From Entomortierella parvispora (Eukaryota; Mortierellomycota; Mortierellomycetes; Mortierellales; Mortierellaceae): a stretch of 64,000 bases of DNA. A program made the position numbers and the translations under genes. A model generated the notes under the pieces. It was not told the origin of the DNA and did not search any database. It was given only the letters and a program-made list of their open reading frames with translations. This document shows positions 49,480 to 61,503 of this stretch, piece by piece (the stretch's first letter is position 1; every line of letters begins with the position of its first letter). Where the stretch lies: positions 1,054,001 through 1,118,000 of the forward strand of contig OY752143.1 of the NCBI GenBank assembly GCA_963573315.1. The letters are read 5' to 3'.

Positions 49480-51825
49480 TTATTCGATACGTTCGCTCTC
49501 CTCCGTAAAGCCGCGCTGCTGGAAGAAGGGTCCCAGCTGGGGCCACTCCAGCGACCATTTCTGGCCCGTCTTGCGCTGCTGCACCTCGACCTTGCCTGTG
49601 CGCAGGAAGCCCTTACCCACCACAATCATCCAAGGGTATCCAATCAACTCTGCATCTTTCATCTTGAACCCAAGAGTCGTCTCATCTCTGTCATCCAGAA
49701 CCACCTCCGACGACCGAGCTGCACACGACGGCGACCGCATCGCTTTTTGCACCACATCGTATACATTCTCGGCCACCTTGGCACACGCCTCGTCCTCAGA
49801 GGTCACAATCACTGCCCTAAACGGGGCTACCTCTTCAGGCCAGATGATACCCTTATGGTCGTGAGAGGCTTCAATGATGGACGCTAATAACCTGGTGATA
49901 CCCAGACCGTAGCATCCCATCTGAATAGGTTCCAAGTCTTGGTTTGCTTCCGAGTGGAACACGGCATTCAGGGGCTTGGAATACTTTGTTCCAAGCAGGA
50001 ACGTGTGACCAATCTCGATAGCCCTTGTCATCTCCAGAGGCTCGAACTTGCCGTCTGTCTGTTCTGTGGAATTGCCCTTGAAGCAGTGCGGACAACCATC
50101 GCCAGGTAAACAGTTGTGATAGTCGCCATAGATCACTCGGAGTTTCTGAGGGGTCCCGCTTACGACTGACAAAAGGCCTTCGGGAATATCATTTCCCTTC
50201 GAAAAGTCGACATCATCCTTGGGTCTTGAAGCGGGCTGGCCTGGATACAAGGACTGATCTACACAGATCATCATGTCGTTCACCTGGACTTGTTCGTCAA
50301 GTAACGGCTTGATTTCGTCAAGCGACTCTACTAGTTGAACGGCCCCAATCGCCTTTGACAGCTTGATCTCATTGACAGATCGATCGCCCGAAGTTGCTAC
50401 TGCGACCAAAGTTATCCGCTTCTTGCTTTCTTCAGTAGACTCTTTCAGGAGGCCAAACTGAAACTTTGGACTTATACGAACAGATGATCGCGGGACAATA
50501 TCGAGAGATTCGATCCACTTGGGCACCGAGGCTGAATTCCTGAACTTTGTGGCGGTCTTGGTAGGCGTCGACGGCACCACCCCGACAGCGCGCTCCTCGT
50601 TCGAAGTATATCCGCATGCTGCGCATGATAGTAGTGAGTCCTCGCCAACTATTTCACAAAAATCGGATTGATTGAGGTGAGTTTCTTGGTTACAACAAAG
50701 CAGTCGACATTATCTCCTGATGGAGAACCAAGAAGACACTGCCATACCTCTTGAAAGAATATGGAACTCGTGCGAGTGCGTGCCTCCAATGTTTCCTGTG
50801 TCTGCCTCTGCCTAGCAAATGAAAGACGATTTCGATAAGGCGGTTTAGTTTTTTTTTTTGATAGGATCTGAATAATCAAGACTTTGACGGACACTTACAA
50901 TGGCGTAAGGAACACCAAGGCGCTTCATAATCTTCCTGTACGCTAAAACGACCTGGTCGTATGTTTTGAGGGCTTCTTTCTCCGAGACATCGAATGTGTA
51001 GAGGTCCTTCATCAAGAACTCTTTTCCTCTTAAAAGGCCACTTCGTGCCCTCAGTTCATCTCGAAATTTCCGTCCGACCTGATAAACACGAAGTGGCAGT
51101 TGGCGATAGCTCTGCACCTCCTTGGCAATCAATGTAGTAACTTCCTCCTCGTGAGTTGGAGCCAGCAAAAAGTCTGCACCTTTCCGATCCTTGAGCTTGA
51201 ACATCTCCTGACCTGTGCTCTCCCACCGCCCTGTCTTTTTCCAGTTTTCCGATGTCAACAAGTTGGGTAATGAGAGTTTCTGACAGTCGATCAGCTCCAA
51301 CTCTTCGTCAATAATTCTCTCAATCTTGTCGAGAACCCTTTGGCCGTAAGGAAGAATGGAATAAATTCCTGAGGACGACTAAGAGTGATTGGTATCCTGT
51401 GGTTAGGTTTGGTTTTCAAAAGTAAAGAGCATATCTTACAGCAAGATCACATGTCGCGCTGCAAAGTTGGAGACTTGAATAAATTTTGTACCTGACGCAT
51501 CATGCCCGCCCTGAGTAAAAGTTGTTGACTTGGAACCATCTCTTGTCCAACAACGTGAACAAATTTCTGCTTGGAGGTCGGTACAAACATTTTGGAGACT
51601 CTGTGGCGAAACTAGAAAATAGGGCCGTTAGCAAGGAGTCTCTTTATTTTGAGCCGATGTTGCGTCTCGCAGGCAAGAGAAACTCACAGTGGAGGCATAT
51701 CTTAGGCTAGAGGCTGTTCTGAAAGGGACAGCGGACACAGGGACTGCTAACGGGGATGACATGCTGCCGCCAAAGTACAAACCACGGGTTGCCTTGAGCG
51801 AGGCGTTCGCATGAACTAGGGCCAT
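49480..51825 (-). CDS. Prolyl-tRNA synthetase, probably mitochondrial
   Basis: Five exons; the first ones are 51825-51688, 51611-51492 and 51378-50899, with further exons near 50814 and from about 50650 to the stop at 49480. The N-terminal about 45 residues (MALVHANASLKATRG, FRTASSLRYAST) look like a mitochondrial presequence. Class II motifs are visible: ILPYGQRVLDKIERIIDEE (motif 1), then FRDELRARSGLLRGKEFLMK (motif 2), and MGCYGLGITRLLASIIE (motif 3). AEADTGNIGG is also present. It charges tRNA-Pro, by analogy with fungal AIM10 and animal PARS2. It is divergent with the RING gene. Confidence 0.9.
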
Positions 51826-51976
51826 GGTGACGATCGATGGTAAATGAAAGACCGAAAGCGTGATCTCGGAGACGAAAGAGTGCAGGGAAAGAAACAGGAG
51901 CAGAGCAGTCACATTTGAGAGTGATCATGTGATTCAGTCCTTCCATCCATCCATCCATCCATACACATCGAACACA
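51826..51976. promoter_or_regulatory. Shared promoter of ProRS and RCHY1-like gene, with CCAT repeat
   Basis: 151 bp between two opposite start codons. Five CCAT units occupy 51943-51962, close to the RING-gene start. Confidence 0.6.
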
Positions 51977-54068
51977 ATGTCTTCACCAAGAGACGACTCC
52001 AGAACCAACAGCGTCTATATTGACGCTCCCGAGTATCTCCCCAGCACCGCTGATGGGTCTGAACCCGAGCATGCAACAGCAGCAGCAGCGTCTACCACAG
52101 AATCCATTGAACACACCCCAGATCCCGAAGAGGACGACGACTTCGAGGAGGACGAGGACGAAGACGAAAACGACTCTGAAGATAATCGTAGCCACAGTGT
52201 AGAAAGTCATGAGGGTCGTGGGAGAAGCCGCACAGTAGAGCCGGAGGATGCACAAGAAGGCGGCAGCGAAAGCGACGAAGAGTTGGTGATGCAACTTGAT
52301 CATTCCACTGGCGTTCAACGAGCAACCTCTGTTACTCGCTCTAGTCAGGTGCGAGCCCGATCCGCCTCGGTTGCTGACAGACTTCGCAGACAACACCGTA
52401 GGATGACTTCTGCTGTTAGGACTTCTGCGGCTCGATCGGGCAGCAGGTCCTCATCTCGAGCGGCGGGATCTGCCGCAGGTACAACTGCTGCGGGGACGTC
52501 GTCATCAGCTAAGCAAACGCCTGTCGTAGACGAGCAGGCTCAGAATGAGCTTCGGAGAAAGATCATGGACATTCAGCGAGACCCCACGATCAGCTTCTCA
52601 GACAAGGCCAAAATGATACAAGTACGTTCTGCTTAAGTGATCTTTTGTTCCTGGGTCCGTCTTACTTGATTACAGAGGAGTTTCTAACATTGTCTGGATT
52701 AGAATCTCATGTCGTCCAAGTGGGGAGCACAAAAGAATAACGAAGGAAGCAGCGAGAACTTGGAAGACGACTTGAAGAAGACATTCAACGTAAGATTACA
52801 GTAACGACCACACTTGTGCAAATCTGTCATACTCAATTTAACATGAACTTTATATCTTGGATCGCAGAATGAGGAAGAGGGCTACCTAGGCTGCAAACAT
52901 TATCGTCGAGGATGCAAGCTAAAGGCCAACTGTTGTGGCAAGTGGTTTAACTGTCGCTTCTGTCATGACAAGGCCTGCGATCATGCAATTGTTAGGTACG
53001 ATCTCAGATTTTCATTGTTCATTTTCCAGAATCAGTACCGATGGAGAGCGTGGTATACTGAATTTTATTTTTTGTAGGTCAGAAACGAAGGAGATGGTGT
53101 GCATGGACTGTACAACTATCCAACCGGCTGCTCAAAGCTGCTCATCGTGTCATAAACAGTTGGCATGCTATTACTGCGACATTTGTAAGCTTTGGGACGA
53201 TGATCCTCGAAAGACAATCTATCATTGCTCCGATTGTGGGATCTGCAGGATTGGAAAGGGTCTAGGCGAGGATTTCTATCACTGCAAGACTTGCAATGTG
53301 TGTCTCAAAATCGAACTCAAGGACAACCACAAGTGCATTGAAAGGAACCTCGAGAGTGATTGTCCCATCTGCGGCGAATACATGTTCACAAGCACGTCGA
53401 CTGTTATCTTCATGGTACGTGACCTTCTGTATTTGACATCTTTGTCAAGGCATTGCCTTTTGCTTTGTTACTAACTGGCGATGATTCTGTCGTAGCCTTG
53501 TGGACACTGTATCCACTCTAAATGTCACGACGAATACGTAAAGACCTCTTACCAATGTCCGACGTGCTGGAAGGCGCTCGGAGACATGTCTGTCTATTAT
53601 GCGAAAATCGATAGTCTCCTCGCTGGCCAGACCATGCCGCCAGAGTATGCGAACATCGTGTCCCTGGTACTATGCAATGACTGCGAAGTGAAATCAGAGG
53701 CGCCTTACCACTTTTTGTACCACAAATGTAAAGCCTGCAATGGATACAATACAAAGGTGCTGGAAACATTCAGGAGAGTGACCGAGGGAGGAGTGGAGAC
53801 TATTGAAAATGCCACAGTCTCCAGTGTTATCGGATCTGCACCCGAAAACAACACCTCAGGCGGCAGTAGTGCAGTTGCAGGCTCGTCAACAAGTTCTATG
53901 GCAACCACGGCACACATTGGAGCCACCACAACGACGGCGATCACAACAACTCCTATCAACCTTGCCGATCTCCCTACGCTACCTAGCTCACTGCTTTTGG
54001 ATGGGAATGCACCTGACGATATGTCGTTTGGTGGATCAGCGGGATCCTCTGGAAATTCTGCACCTTAA
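51977..54068 (+). CDS. CHY zinc-finger and RING E3 ubiquitin ligase (RCHY1/PIRH2-like)
   Basis: Five exons: 51977-52621, 52703-52789, 52868-52995, 53078-53414 and 53496-54068. The N-terminus is acidic and Ser/Arg-rich. The CHY finger starts GCKHYRRGCKLKANCCGKWF and CRFCHD, followed by the CTCHY-type region (YHCSDCGICRIGKG, YHCKTCNVCL). The RING finger (CPICGEYMFTS, then MPCGHCIHSKC and CPTC) spans the junction of the last two exons. A zinc-ribbon (VLCNDCEVKSE, YHKCKACNGYNT) and a low-complexity Ser/Thr tail follow. Animal RCHY1 ubiquitinates p53; fungal targets are unknown. Its tail lies 36 bp from the convergent neighbour. Confidence 0.92.
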
Positions 54069-54104
54069 ACGAATAAAATGTCGATATTGCTAATAGTAAA
54101 AGAG

Positions 54105-57100
54105 TCATTTTATTTTCTTTTGCAAAAAGTTGTGTTGCCACCGGATCTTGTCCACTTCTCTCTTCAGGCCAGGATGATCTCTAAAAACAGACTGAGGAAG
54201 TTGGTCCATGCGTTGGATCCAATCGGATAAAAGCTGTTCAAATAGACCTTTGCTGCCATCCGTCATCAAGATTTGCCTGCCTTGGACATCAGAGCAACGC
54301 CGTGTTTGTCGACGGGGTTTGGATTCCGCCTCAAGGTCGGCCTGCGCCGAGAGGTGGATCAGAAGCTGCTGGATCTGCATGGCCCAGGTGGCATCCATCC
54401 AACCATGCGTCATTGTTTTCGCAGAATCAGCAGCAGCGGCGGAGATCGTCATTCCTGTTGTGGGGCAGAGCGTATCAATCAACTGAATATTGGAGAGGCG
54501 TCTTGTCAACAGAGTAATGTCGTGTTCAGGTCCCGCATTAAATGTCGAAAAGGTCGATGCGACTGGCGTCTGTAGTTCGGCTTGAAGACCTGGTGTGATT
54601 GGAGGTTGAGACACAACTATTCGAGCTATTGGTAAAGACTGGGAGGTCAACCATGAAGCTTGTCCGCCGTTGCTGTAGGGATCTCCTGGTACAAACTCTT
54701 GTGGCGATGGAGCTGAAGAATCTTTCTCTGATTCAACGGTTCTGGTATCAAGAAAACTGGTCGATCTTTGAGCTTTCAGTCTTGGCGGAGTGGTGATAAC
54801 GGTGGCATTGACGGTTGAGTCCCTAATTCTTGGGGAAGTCCTTGGGGAGGGGAATACCGATAGACCCGCCATGGTCAGTGTAGGCCGTGTCAGTCGTGGA
54901 GAGAGACCAGAAAGTGGGGCGGAATTCAATAAAGCCGATAGCGATTGAGCAGGAGGTGGAGGTGGGTGGTGGTGTTGCGAATGAATTTTGTATGAGGGAC
55001 TAGAGTCAAGCCAAAAGTCCGCCGAGGCGCTAATTGCTATAGGTGAAGCCAGCACGACCGTCGGAGTGGTGAGAGAGTACTTCAAAGGATCGGTTGTCCA
55101 GCTTCGGAATAAATCTCGAGATGGGGCAGCGACAGAAGTGGCCTGTCGTTTCTGGGCTTGGAGGTGTACATACGCCTGCTTGGCCGCAAATGTTATCGGC
55201 ACGGGATAGTCTGAGGTTCGGTGCTGGTGTTGGACTGATGAAGCTGGAGATGGAGAAGTTAAAAGCTCAAAGGCGGCCTTTGCTCGAGACCTTCTGCTTA
55301 GAAAGGTGTGAACGACGGGAGGAGTGGCACGGCTTGAAGTTGATAATGTATCTTTTTGAATCTCACTGACTGCCATGGGTGCCTTTGTTAGGCCTCCTAG
55401 TCCACTAAAATCCCTGTGATCTTTCATGACTTTTAGGAGGAGGTTCATGGCACTTGGGTCTCTGACTTTGAGCAGCGGCGATTCTGTAGGGCGAAGTCCC
55501 ATGGCAGTCCGAATACTAATTCTGTCTAGTTGTCTTGTCTCTTGTATCCTGCAAGATTTCTGGTCAATGCGATCCTTAGTTTTCGGCACATCAATCGCCT
55601 CTTGAGTTCCTAGACTGCCCACCAGCCTTGGTATCCTGTCACTCTCGAAGCTCTTTGCAACGATAGCTGGGTCATCTCCTACTCCGGTCACTCCTGATGT
55701 GCCAGGCAGTCGTGTTGACACTGTCGTCGTTGGTTTGGATGGGCGGCGTGAATGCAAAGCTACTTCATCCTGAGAAAACGTGTTTTCCAGCGTGTCTACG
55801 CGAGACAGAAACGGTTGTATGCAAGGTGGGGTTGATTTCTTCGGCGCCTGTCCTTGGTTTGTGGGTATGGCCGGTTGGTGCGCATTTGGAGGCGAATTGA
55901 TAGAGCCATATCCATTGTCAGGCTTTGGACCATCTTCCTTTATCCGAAGCACATCCATTACCAGGATTTTGTCATAATCGGTTGCCAATGGTTCTGGAGC
56001 TGGACTATCTACTTCAAGTGCTGGAAGAAGTAGGGTAGTTGCTGTTTGAAATGATGATGTTCCTACTGCCGAGCTCGAAGAGATGGGGAACGATGCAGTG
56101 CTACCGACAACAAGATCATCATAGACACCGGTACGAGTTCTGTCTAATGCCATTCCCGAGGATGATGAAGGCGAATCGTTCTTGCACTTGATATTCTGGG
56201 TCCTGGTGAGAGTCGATGGCGACTGCAAGGTTGTAGCAATTTCTTTAGTCACCAAAGAGCCAGCTTTGGTCGACATTACTCCGGTTTCGCATTCTGTGGC
56301 CGCTGTTGCAGTATCCAATCCTTTTTTCGTTCGAGAGTCCTTTACTTTAGAACCCGTCGTTGAGTTGGTTATCTTTGCCGTGGTTGTGATCGGAGTTGTT
56401 AGTGTTTTTCGGCCAGAGTTCTTTTCAGTCCTGACAGCAGTGGTAACAGTCTTTGAAGCAACTCTGGTGGTGGTTGTAGTGGTAGTGGTGACTCTTGATT
56501 TGCTGAATTTGTTGCCACTGGCTGCGGTGGCCTTTGCGGGGGAGGGATTGCCTGGGGAAACGCTAGTTGAGGCACTCCTGGCCTTTGGATCCACACGGCC
56601 CTCTTTGACAATGCTGGAGGTCAAGTTTTTTTGAATGGTCTTTGCTCGCGTAGAAGGCGAGGGTGTCTTGACGTTAGCAACCTTGGATGGGGAAACAACG
56701 GACGGAGACAGTAATGAGGATGCTGGGACAGCAAGTCCCAATCCAGAGATCCGTGGACGCGGGTGAACAACTGTCGAGACTGTGAATCTTGGTCGAGTCT
56801 CCGTCACTGTCGGGTTACGAGACTGTCCTTTATACCCAGTTGACATCGATGCAGTGCCTCCTGTAATAGTCGAAGTTGAATGTGACGCTGATTTTGCATC
56901 ACCAAGGTTCCTCGTTTTCCTGAGCACTGGCTGGCTGCAAAGAGATGATGCTTGCGGTCCCTGGCGTCTTTTGCTCTCAGAGAGATCCGTGTCAGTGAAA
57001 TTTCGAATACCAAAGTTCAAGGGGAGGGGCGACGAGGGTGGCGATTCAGGTACGCGGGCCTCATCATCAGCATCATCATTGTCGACTACAATAACAGATT

Positions 57101-57332
57101 GCGGCGCTGTGTCCTTCCAGTTTGGCTTTTCAGAAACCGTGGATAGCCAGCTGGCCCGCTTCCTCGATCTACTTGCTGCTGCTGGGGTTCGGCTGTGAGT
57201 GAATGAAGCTGATGATGCAAATACGCACAGCGACGAGGTCGACGAGGAAGATGACGAGGAGGAGGAGGTCGTGGATAAGATACGAGGACGGGTGGCCCTG
57301 GGACTAGTGGCGGCGACCGCGATTGTTGCCAT
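54105..57332 (-). CDS. Large Ser/Thr-rich protein, 1075 residues, function unknown
   Basis: Single exon from ATG 57332 to the stop at 54105. Most of it is low-complexity Ser/Thr/Pro/Lys-rich, likely disordered, starting MATIAVAATSPRATRPR and with runs such as TTTTTT and SSSSSS. Only the C-terminal about 150 residues look folded: NIQLIDTLCPTTGMTIS, then ATWAMQIQQLLIHLSAQADL, LFEQLLSDWIQRMDQLP and VDKIRWQHNFLQKKIK, which could form helices. Not recognised. Confidence 0.7.
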   Translation of the reverse strand: MATIAVAATSPRATRPRILSTTSSSSSSSSSTSSLCVFASSASFTHSRTPAAASRSRKRASWLSTVSEKPNWKDTAPQSVIVVDNDDADDEARVPESPPSSPLPLNFGIRNFTDTDLSESKRRQGPQASSLCSQPVLRKTRNLGDAKSASHSTSTITGGTASMSTGYKGQSRNPTVTETRPRFTVSTVVHPRPRISGLGLAVPASSLLSPSVVSPSKVANVKTPSPSTRAKTIQKNLTSSIVKEGRVDPKARSASTSVSPGNPSPAKATAASGNKFSKSRVTTTTTTTTRVASKTVTTAVRTEKNSGRKTLTTPITTTAKITNSTTGSKVKDSRTKKGLDTATAATECETGVMSTKAGSLVTKEIATTLQSPSTLTRTQNIKCKNDSPSSSSGMALDRTRTGVYDDLVVGSTASFPISSSSAVGTSSFQTATTLLLPALEVDSPAPEPLATDYDKILVMDVLRIKEDGPKPDNGYGSINSPPNAHQPAIPTNQGQAPKKSTPPCIQPFLSRVDTLENTFSQDEVALHSRRPSKPTTTVSTRLPGTSGVTGVGDDPAIVAKSFESDRIPRLVGSLGTQEAIDVPKTKDRIDQKSCRIQETRQLDRISIRTAMGLRPTESPLLKVRDPSAMNLLLKVMKDHRDFSGLGGLTKAPMAVSEIQKDTLSTSSRATPPVVHTFLSRRSRAKAAFELLTSPSPASSVQHQHRTSDYPVPITFAAKQAYVHLQAQKRQATSVAAPSRDLFRSWTTDPLKYSLTTPTVVLASPIAISASADFWLDSSPSYKIHSQHHHPPPPPAQSLSALLNSAPLSGLSPRLTRPTLTMAGLSVFPSPRTSPRIRDSTVNATVITTPPRLKAQRSTSFLDTRTVESEKDSSAPSPQEFVPGDPYSNGGQASWLTSQSLPIARIVVSQPPITPGLQAELQTPVASTFSTFNAGPEHDITLLTRRLSNIQLIDTLCPTTGMTISAAAADSAKTMTHGWMDATWAMQIQQLLIHLSAQADLEAESKPRRQTRRCSDVQGRQILMTDGSKGLFEQLLSDWIQRMDQLPQSVFRDHPGLKREVDKIRWQHNFLQKKIK

Positions 57333-57352
57333 GTCGAACTCGCGGCGCTATC

Positions 57353-57371
57353 GAGAGAGAGAGAGAGAGAG
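57353..57371. repeat. GA microsatellite in the 5' region of the Ser/Thr-rich gene
   Basis: About nine GA units, about 20 bp upstream of the ATG (minus strand reads CT). Confidence 0.8.
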
Positions 57372-57576
57372 GAGACGAACAAAACAGGGATCAACGGGAT
57401 GAACGCGTCAAGGAGGCTTGAGCTGCATTGTGATTGGCTCGCGAGACCCGGGTTAGTCAGTTGTACCTGGGGATCAGGTGGACCGATGACAAGGTAAAGT
57501 GGATGAGATGCAATGAAGCGAGGAATCAAAAGGTGAGCAGTGCATGCAAGCAACAGTGAAGGATTGGAGGAGGTGC

Positions 57577-57601
57577 GGTGAGGTGAGGTGAGGTGAGGTG
57601 A
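57577..57601. repeat. GGTGA pentanucleotide microsatellite
   Basis: Five perfect units, flanked by degenerate ones. Confidence 0.8.
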
Positions 57602-58571
57602 GGGTCGGAGGGTTAGGAGGACGTCAAGGAGGAGCTGGGGCAAGAAAGTAAGAGGGGAGGTGATGGGAAGAAGATGAGGTGGGACGCTGTGTGCTTTGTG
57701 AGGGAGAGAGGCGGGCCGAACCTGACTTGCCTGCGAAGAGGAAAGAAGACTGGCGCTGTTTCTTATCAAGGGAGCAAAGAGTCGTATTTGCTTCTTTATC
57801 GCCGTCGGACTCTTTCTTTTTGGCGGGAAAGAAGGCCGGCGCTTTTGAAATGGTCCACAGGTTAGTGGGTCCACAAGAGGGGTTTTCATTTGCTCGTCCA
57901 ATATCCATGTGTGGATATAAATGGACCACTCTCACTCTCGAGGGACTGTACGGCATGCATCGTAGGGTTGATCTTGTAGCGCTTGATCTCACAGCAATGA
58001 ATCTGAGACGAGCTACTGCTGAGCAGACGATGCAATTGAAGGAAGAGCACTCGGTGAGCTGAATGGAATGCATCAAAGGTTTCATTTGGGAGCCAGGTGA
58101 GCGAGGCTATTTTGGATGCTCATCCTCGGTTCTTGGAAGCACCTGGCCATGTTTCATCGCTGCTGTATTTCATGTCGTTTGCTCCAGGTGCCGCCGACCT
58201 TTCTTGTCAGTGTTGTGCTCCAGAGAGCCCGACCTATTCTAGTGATGAGTGTACAAGAGTGGTTGTCCATGGACAACCTGTTGGAGGGGAAGGGAGGTGT
58301 GAAGTCGGTGACAAGTGAAAGGAGGCGAGGGTGTTGCATGGTGGCCAATTTGCCCGATAGTAAATAAAGGAGTCCAGGAGGCATCTACAAGCCTGAGGTC
58401 AAGGAAATGGGGATCATGTTGGAAACTCAGGGAGAAAAGGGTGTCATTTAGTGATCGATGCCATTCCACCCTCGCTTTGACCAGGGACTCCTTTGGGCTG
58501 TTGAAAGGGAAGGGTTATTTATTTTATCTAACTTGTTGTTGTATGTATTGTACATGTGCAGGTGTGGTTGC

Positions 58572-61503
58572 CTATGCAACAGCCTGCATGGGTGGAGGAG
58601 AGCACACACAAAAGTGCTTGACGACATCCTGCCACTTTCCGACTGCCCTTCCGCCTTGTGAGATCTTTCGCGCACATGGCTGCCATGCTGCTGAGTATGC
58701 ACTCATCTGCTGAATGGTTACACTATTACCCAGCCCCCAGATCACCTCGTCCTCTCGCATTGTGACAGAGTACTTTCGGCTGGGCCGATGGCGATCTCGG
58801 ACCATAAAGTAAAACACGCGGCTTTCCTCTTTCTGATCTCTATTCCCTGGTTCTAATGCAGTAGGGTGAAAATTCGTTGGGGAGGCAGAAGCATAGGCGG
58901 ACTCCATGACCAAATCTTCTGTCCCAATGTCATCAAAGCTGCCTGTTGGCGAAGGTTCCTCCAGCAAGCTATTGCCACTAGGCCCTGAAGGTGCCTCCAA
59001 GGTCGTACTTGATTGCAAACAAATGTCGTCCACATGATGTAACCGGGTTAGGTTGTTCATTCGCTGAGCCAGCAGCACTAATGTTCCTCGCAAGAAGATA
59101 GCGTCAACCTTCTTCCCCGGGTTCAGGTCTAGGAAAGGCTGGAACGCACAATAGTCGTGTGGAATGCCAGCGATGCGGCAAGAGCGATCTTCTGCAATAG
59201 GCAGCAACAGCGATCGTCCAAACGTCTGAGCGTACGAAGTCTGGTTAGGGGCTTGGGGGTGGAACATATACCGGAATGAGCCATTGGCAATGAAATCCGA
59301 CATGAACTTGGCATAGAGGGCACCGTTAGCATCCTCTCCTTCTACAGGCAAATCGCCATATGCCAGATGCAGAAATGTTTGATGTAGGTCCAAGTGAGAG
59401 ATGATCCGGTTTTGGTTTTGCTCCATTGCTTCAAGGAGGTAAGGTCGATCTTCCAGAAGCTGATTCGGGAGTGCCACAAACAGTGGAGGGATCTTGTGGT
59501 GGATAAAGCCAGGAAATGTGTATGTCTCGCGTCCGTAATGAAGTCCATGGTCAGCCATAATCACCAGCGCACTAGTGGGTTTAATCATGTCAGTACACTG
59601 CTGTCTCTTAGAGAGTTGAATCCTTGCTGCAAGTCCACTGAGTTTTTACCTTTTCGGTGAGAGCAGTGGGGGGCGACCATCCTGACCAATCAATAGGTCT
59701 TTGACAAAGTTGGACAGTCTTTGGTCAAAAGAGATATGATGATGATCCTACGAGGCGTACAGAAACATTATGTGAGTCCATGATCCAGTGGGTGGACAGT
59801 TAAACCAAAGCACTCATGCTCTTTTACGAATGCAAGCGTACAGGAGAGTGGGTGTCCATAAAAGAATAGGTAGCAAATCGACGACTTCCTTTCGTGCTTG
59901 CAAGCCAGCCTTCCAAGTTCTCCATGATGTGTTCATGAATCGCCATGCGTCCAGCGCAGTAAGGCGTGTTCCAACGCATGCCACCCATAAGCGTAGTGTC
60001 ATAGTCTACTTGGGAGGGCAATGTACAGCTCTGGCCCCAGATGTTAGCAACGACATGCATATCGTGATTCTGGCACCAGGCTTGTTGAGGCATTTGGTAT
60101 TGAGCCGGGATTTTGCCATGGATGCGCGAGTATTCAGAGGTGATGGCCCCTGTGGTATAGTCCCTAACTCCCTGTTCTCCGCCGCACTCTCCATCGGTGT
60201 GAGCTGTTACGAATCCTTGTTCCTCGTAAACATCCCAGACCCAATGTTTTGGTCCATGGTTCATGTTCTCTATCGACTGTCCTGAGTAAGTATACGCCTT
60301 GTTTGGTGGTGAATTTTGACCGAGAACGTTGTAGTGTTCAAAATCAAAAACGTGATGTCCACCTCCACCATATGTCGTTTCTGCAGTCGTGTTGATGGTG
60401 CGAAGCGTCTCCATGACGGTTTTCATTTCAATCATAAACTTCGCTCTGGAAATAGCGTCTACGAGGAGCATGACTACGTCGTCGAGCAAGGGTTGTGGTG
60501 CTTCTTTCGTTCCGTCCACATGGGGCGGTGACAATGGAATATCCTCGTCGTGGTCCGGTACATCGAACTCTCGGAAGACAAGGTTGGCGTTATCCATTCC
60601 CGGGGGGCAGAGTACAAATACGTAACGTTCATTGCCAAGCGGCAACAAATCTTCGATCCCATGACTCACTGTGGTGTGCTCCCTGAACTCGTTCTTCGGA
60701 AAGGACTCAAAGCGGTATCGGTATTGGGCCTGACCAGGACACTCCACGCCCAGGTATTGCTCGCCGTTGCGCCAGTGAATAGTTGTGAACTTCGGCCCGT
60801 TTGTAATGTTGATAGGCGCGAATGAGTTTATATCCCAGTCCCAGGGCGGGAGCCGAAAGTCAGAGAGCTTGAAGTCGTCAACACTGATTCCAGCAGGCGG
60901 TCTCAGCAATCTGTTGTCTTCGGTATCGCTACTGCTCCCGTCCTGTTCCTCCCCTGAACTCAAGGAATCATTGGAGTTGAGATGAAGCAGCGACAGTAGC
61001 GCAAAGGCTATGGACACCACCATGGCGGTACCAAAGACAGTGGCCAGGATTCGACATGGATGGGAGAATCTAGAACCGGGATCTTTGCCGCCCATAGAGA
61101 ATGAGCGAGTATAGCGCTTGTTGCTGGCAAGAGGAGCAAAATCATTCATATCTTCCAGGTCGATATCATCGTCCTCATCGTTATTGTCCTCGTTATTGAA
61201 GGTCTGGGTCCGGATGGGGCCATCCACAAAGGTAACATGGAAATCTTTGTCTGGGAGCACATGTAGATATAGTCCGTCGTTGTCATCCTCGACATCATTG
61301 TTATCGTTGCTATCCCTGCTTTGTCGTCGGTTATGATGCGTATGCAGGTTCTGGTCTAAAGCGCCTGCCGTGACACTGGTAGTTAAGACACTGGATTGAT
61401 AGGAGTGATCCCGCGAAGAAAATGGCTGTCCAGTTGGCCTGAGCTGGATATCATCCTCGAGCTGGTCATCCTCTTGGCCCAGAGAGCTGTAGATGCCGGG
61501 CAT
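58572..61503 (-). CDS. DUF229 family membrane protein, sulfatase/phosphatase-like
   Basis: Three exons (61503-59842, 59747-59650, 59571-58572) giving 919 residues with correct phases. It starts MPGIYSSLGQEDDQ with an acidic N-terminal tail. One transmembrane helix follows (ILATVFGTAMVVSIAFALLS), so it is a type II membrane protein. The luminal domain has DDVVMLLVDAISRAKFM, YNVLGQNSPPNKAY and the ADHG motif (VIMADHGLHYGRETY) of the alkaline phosphatase/sulfatase superfamily, matching Pfam DUF229. Many Asn-x-Ser/Thr sites suggest Golgi or surface location. Substrate unknown. The upstream ORF extension from 62013 is probably 5' UTR. Confidence 0.85.

Larger units (their letters stand above)
57333..58571. 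other. Intergenic region with microsatellites
   Basis: About 1.24 kb between the Ser/Thr-rich gene start and the stop of the DUF229 gene. It holds GA and GGTGA microsatellites and no supportable gene; several overlapping frames look like chance. Confidence 0.5.
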
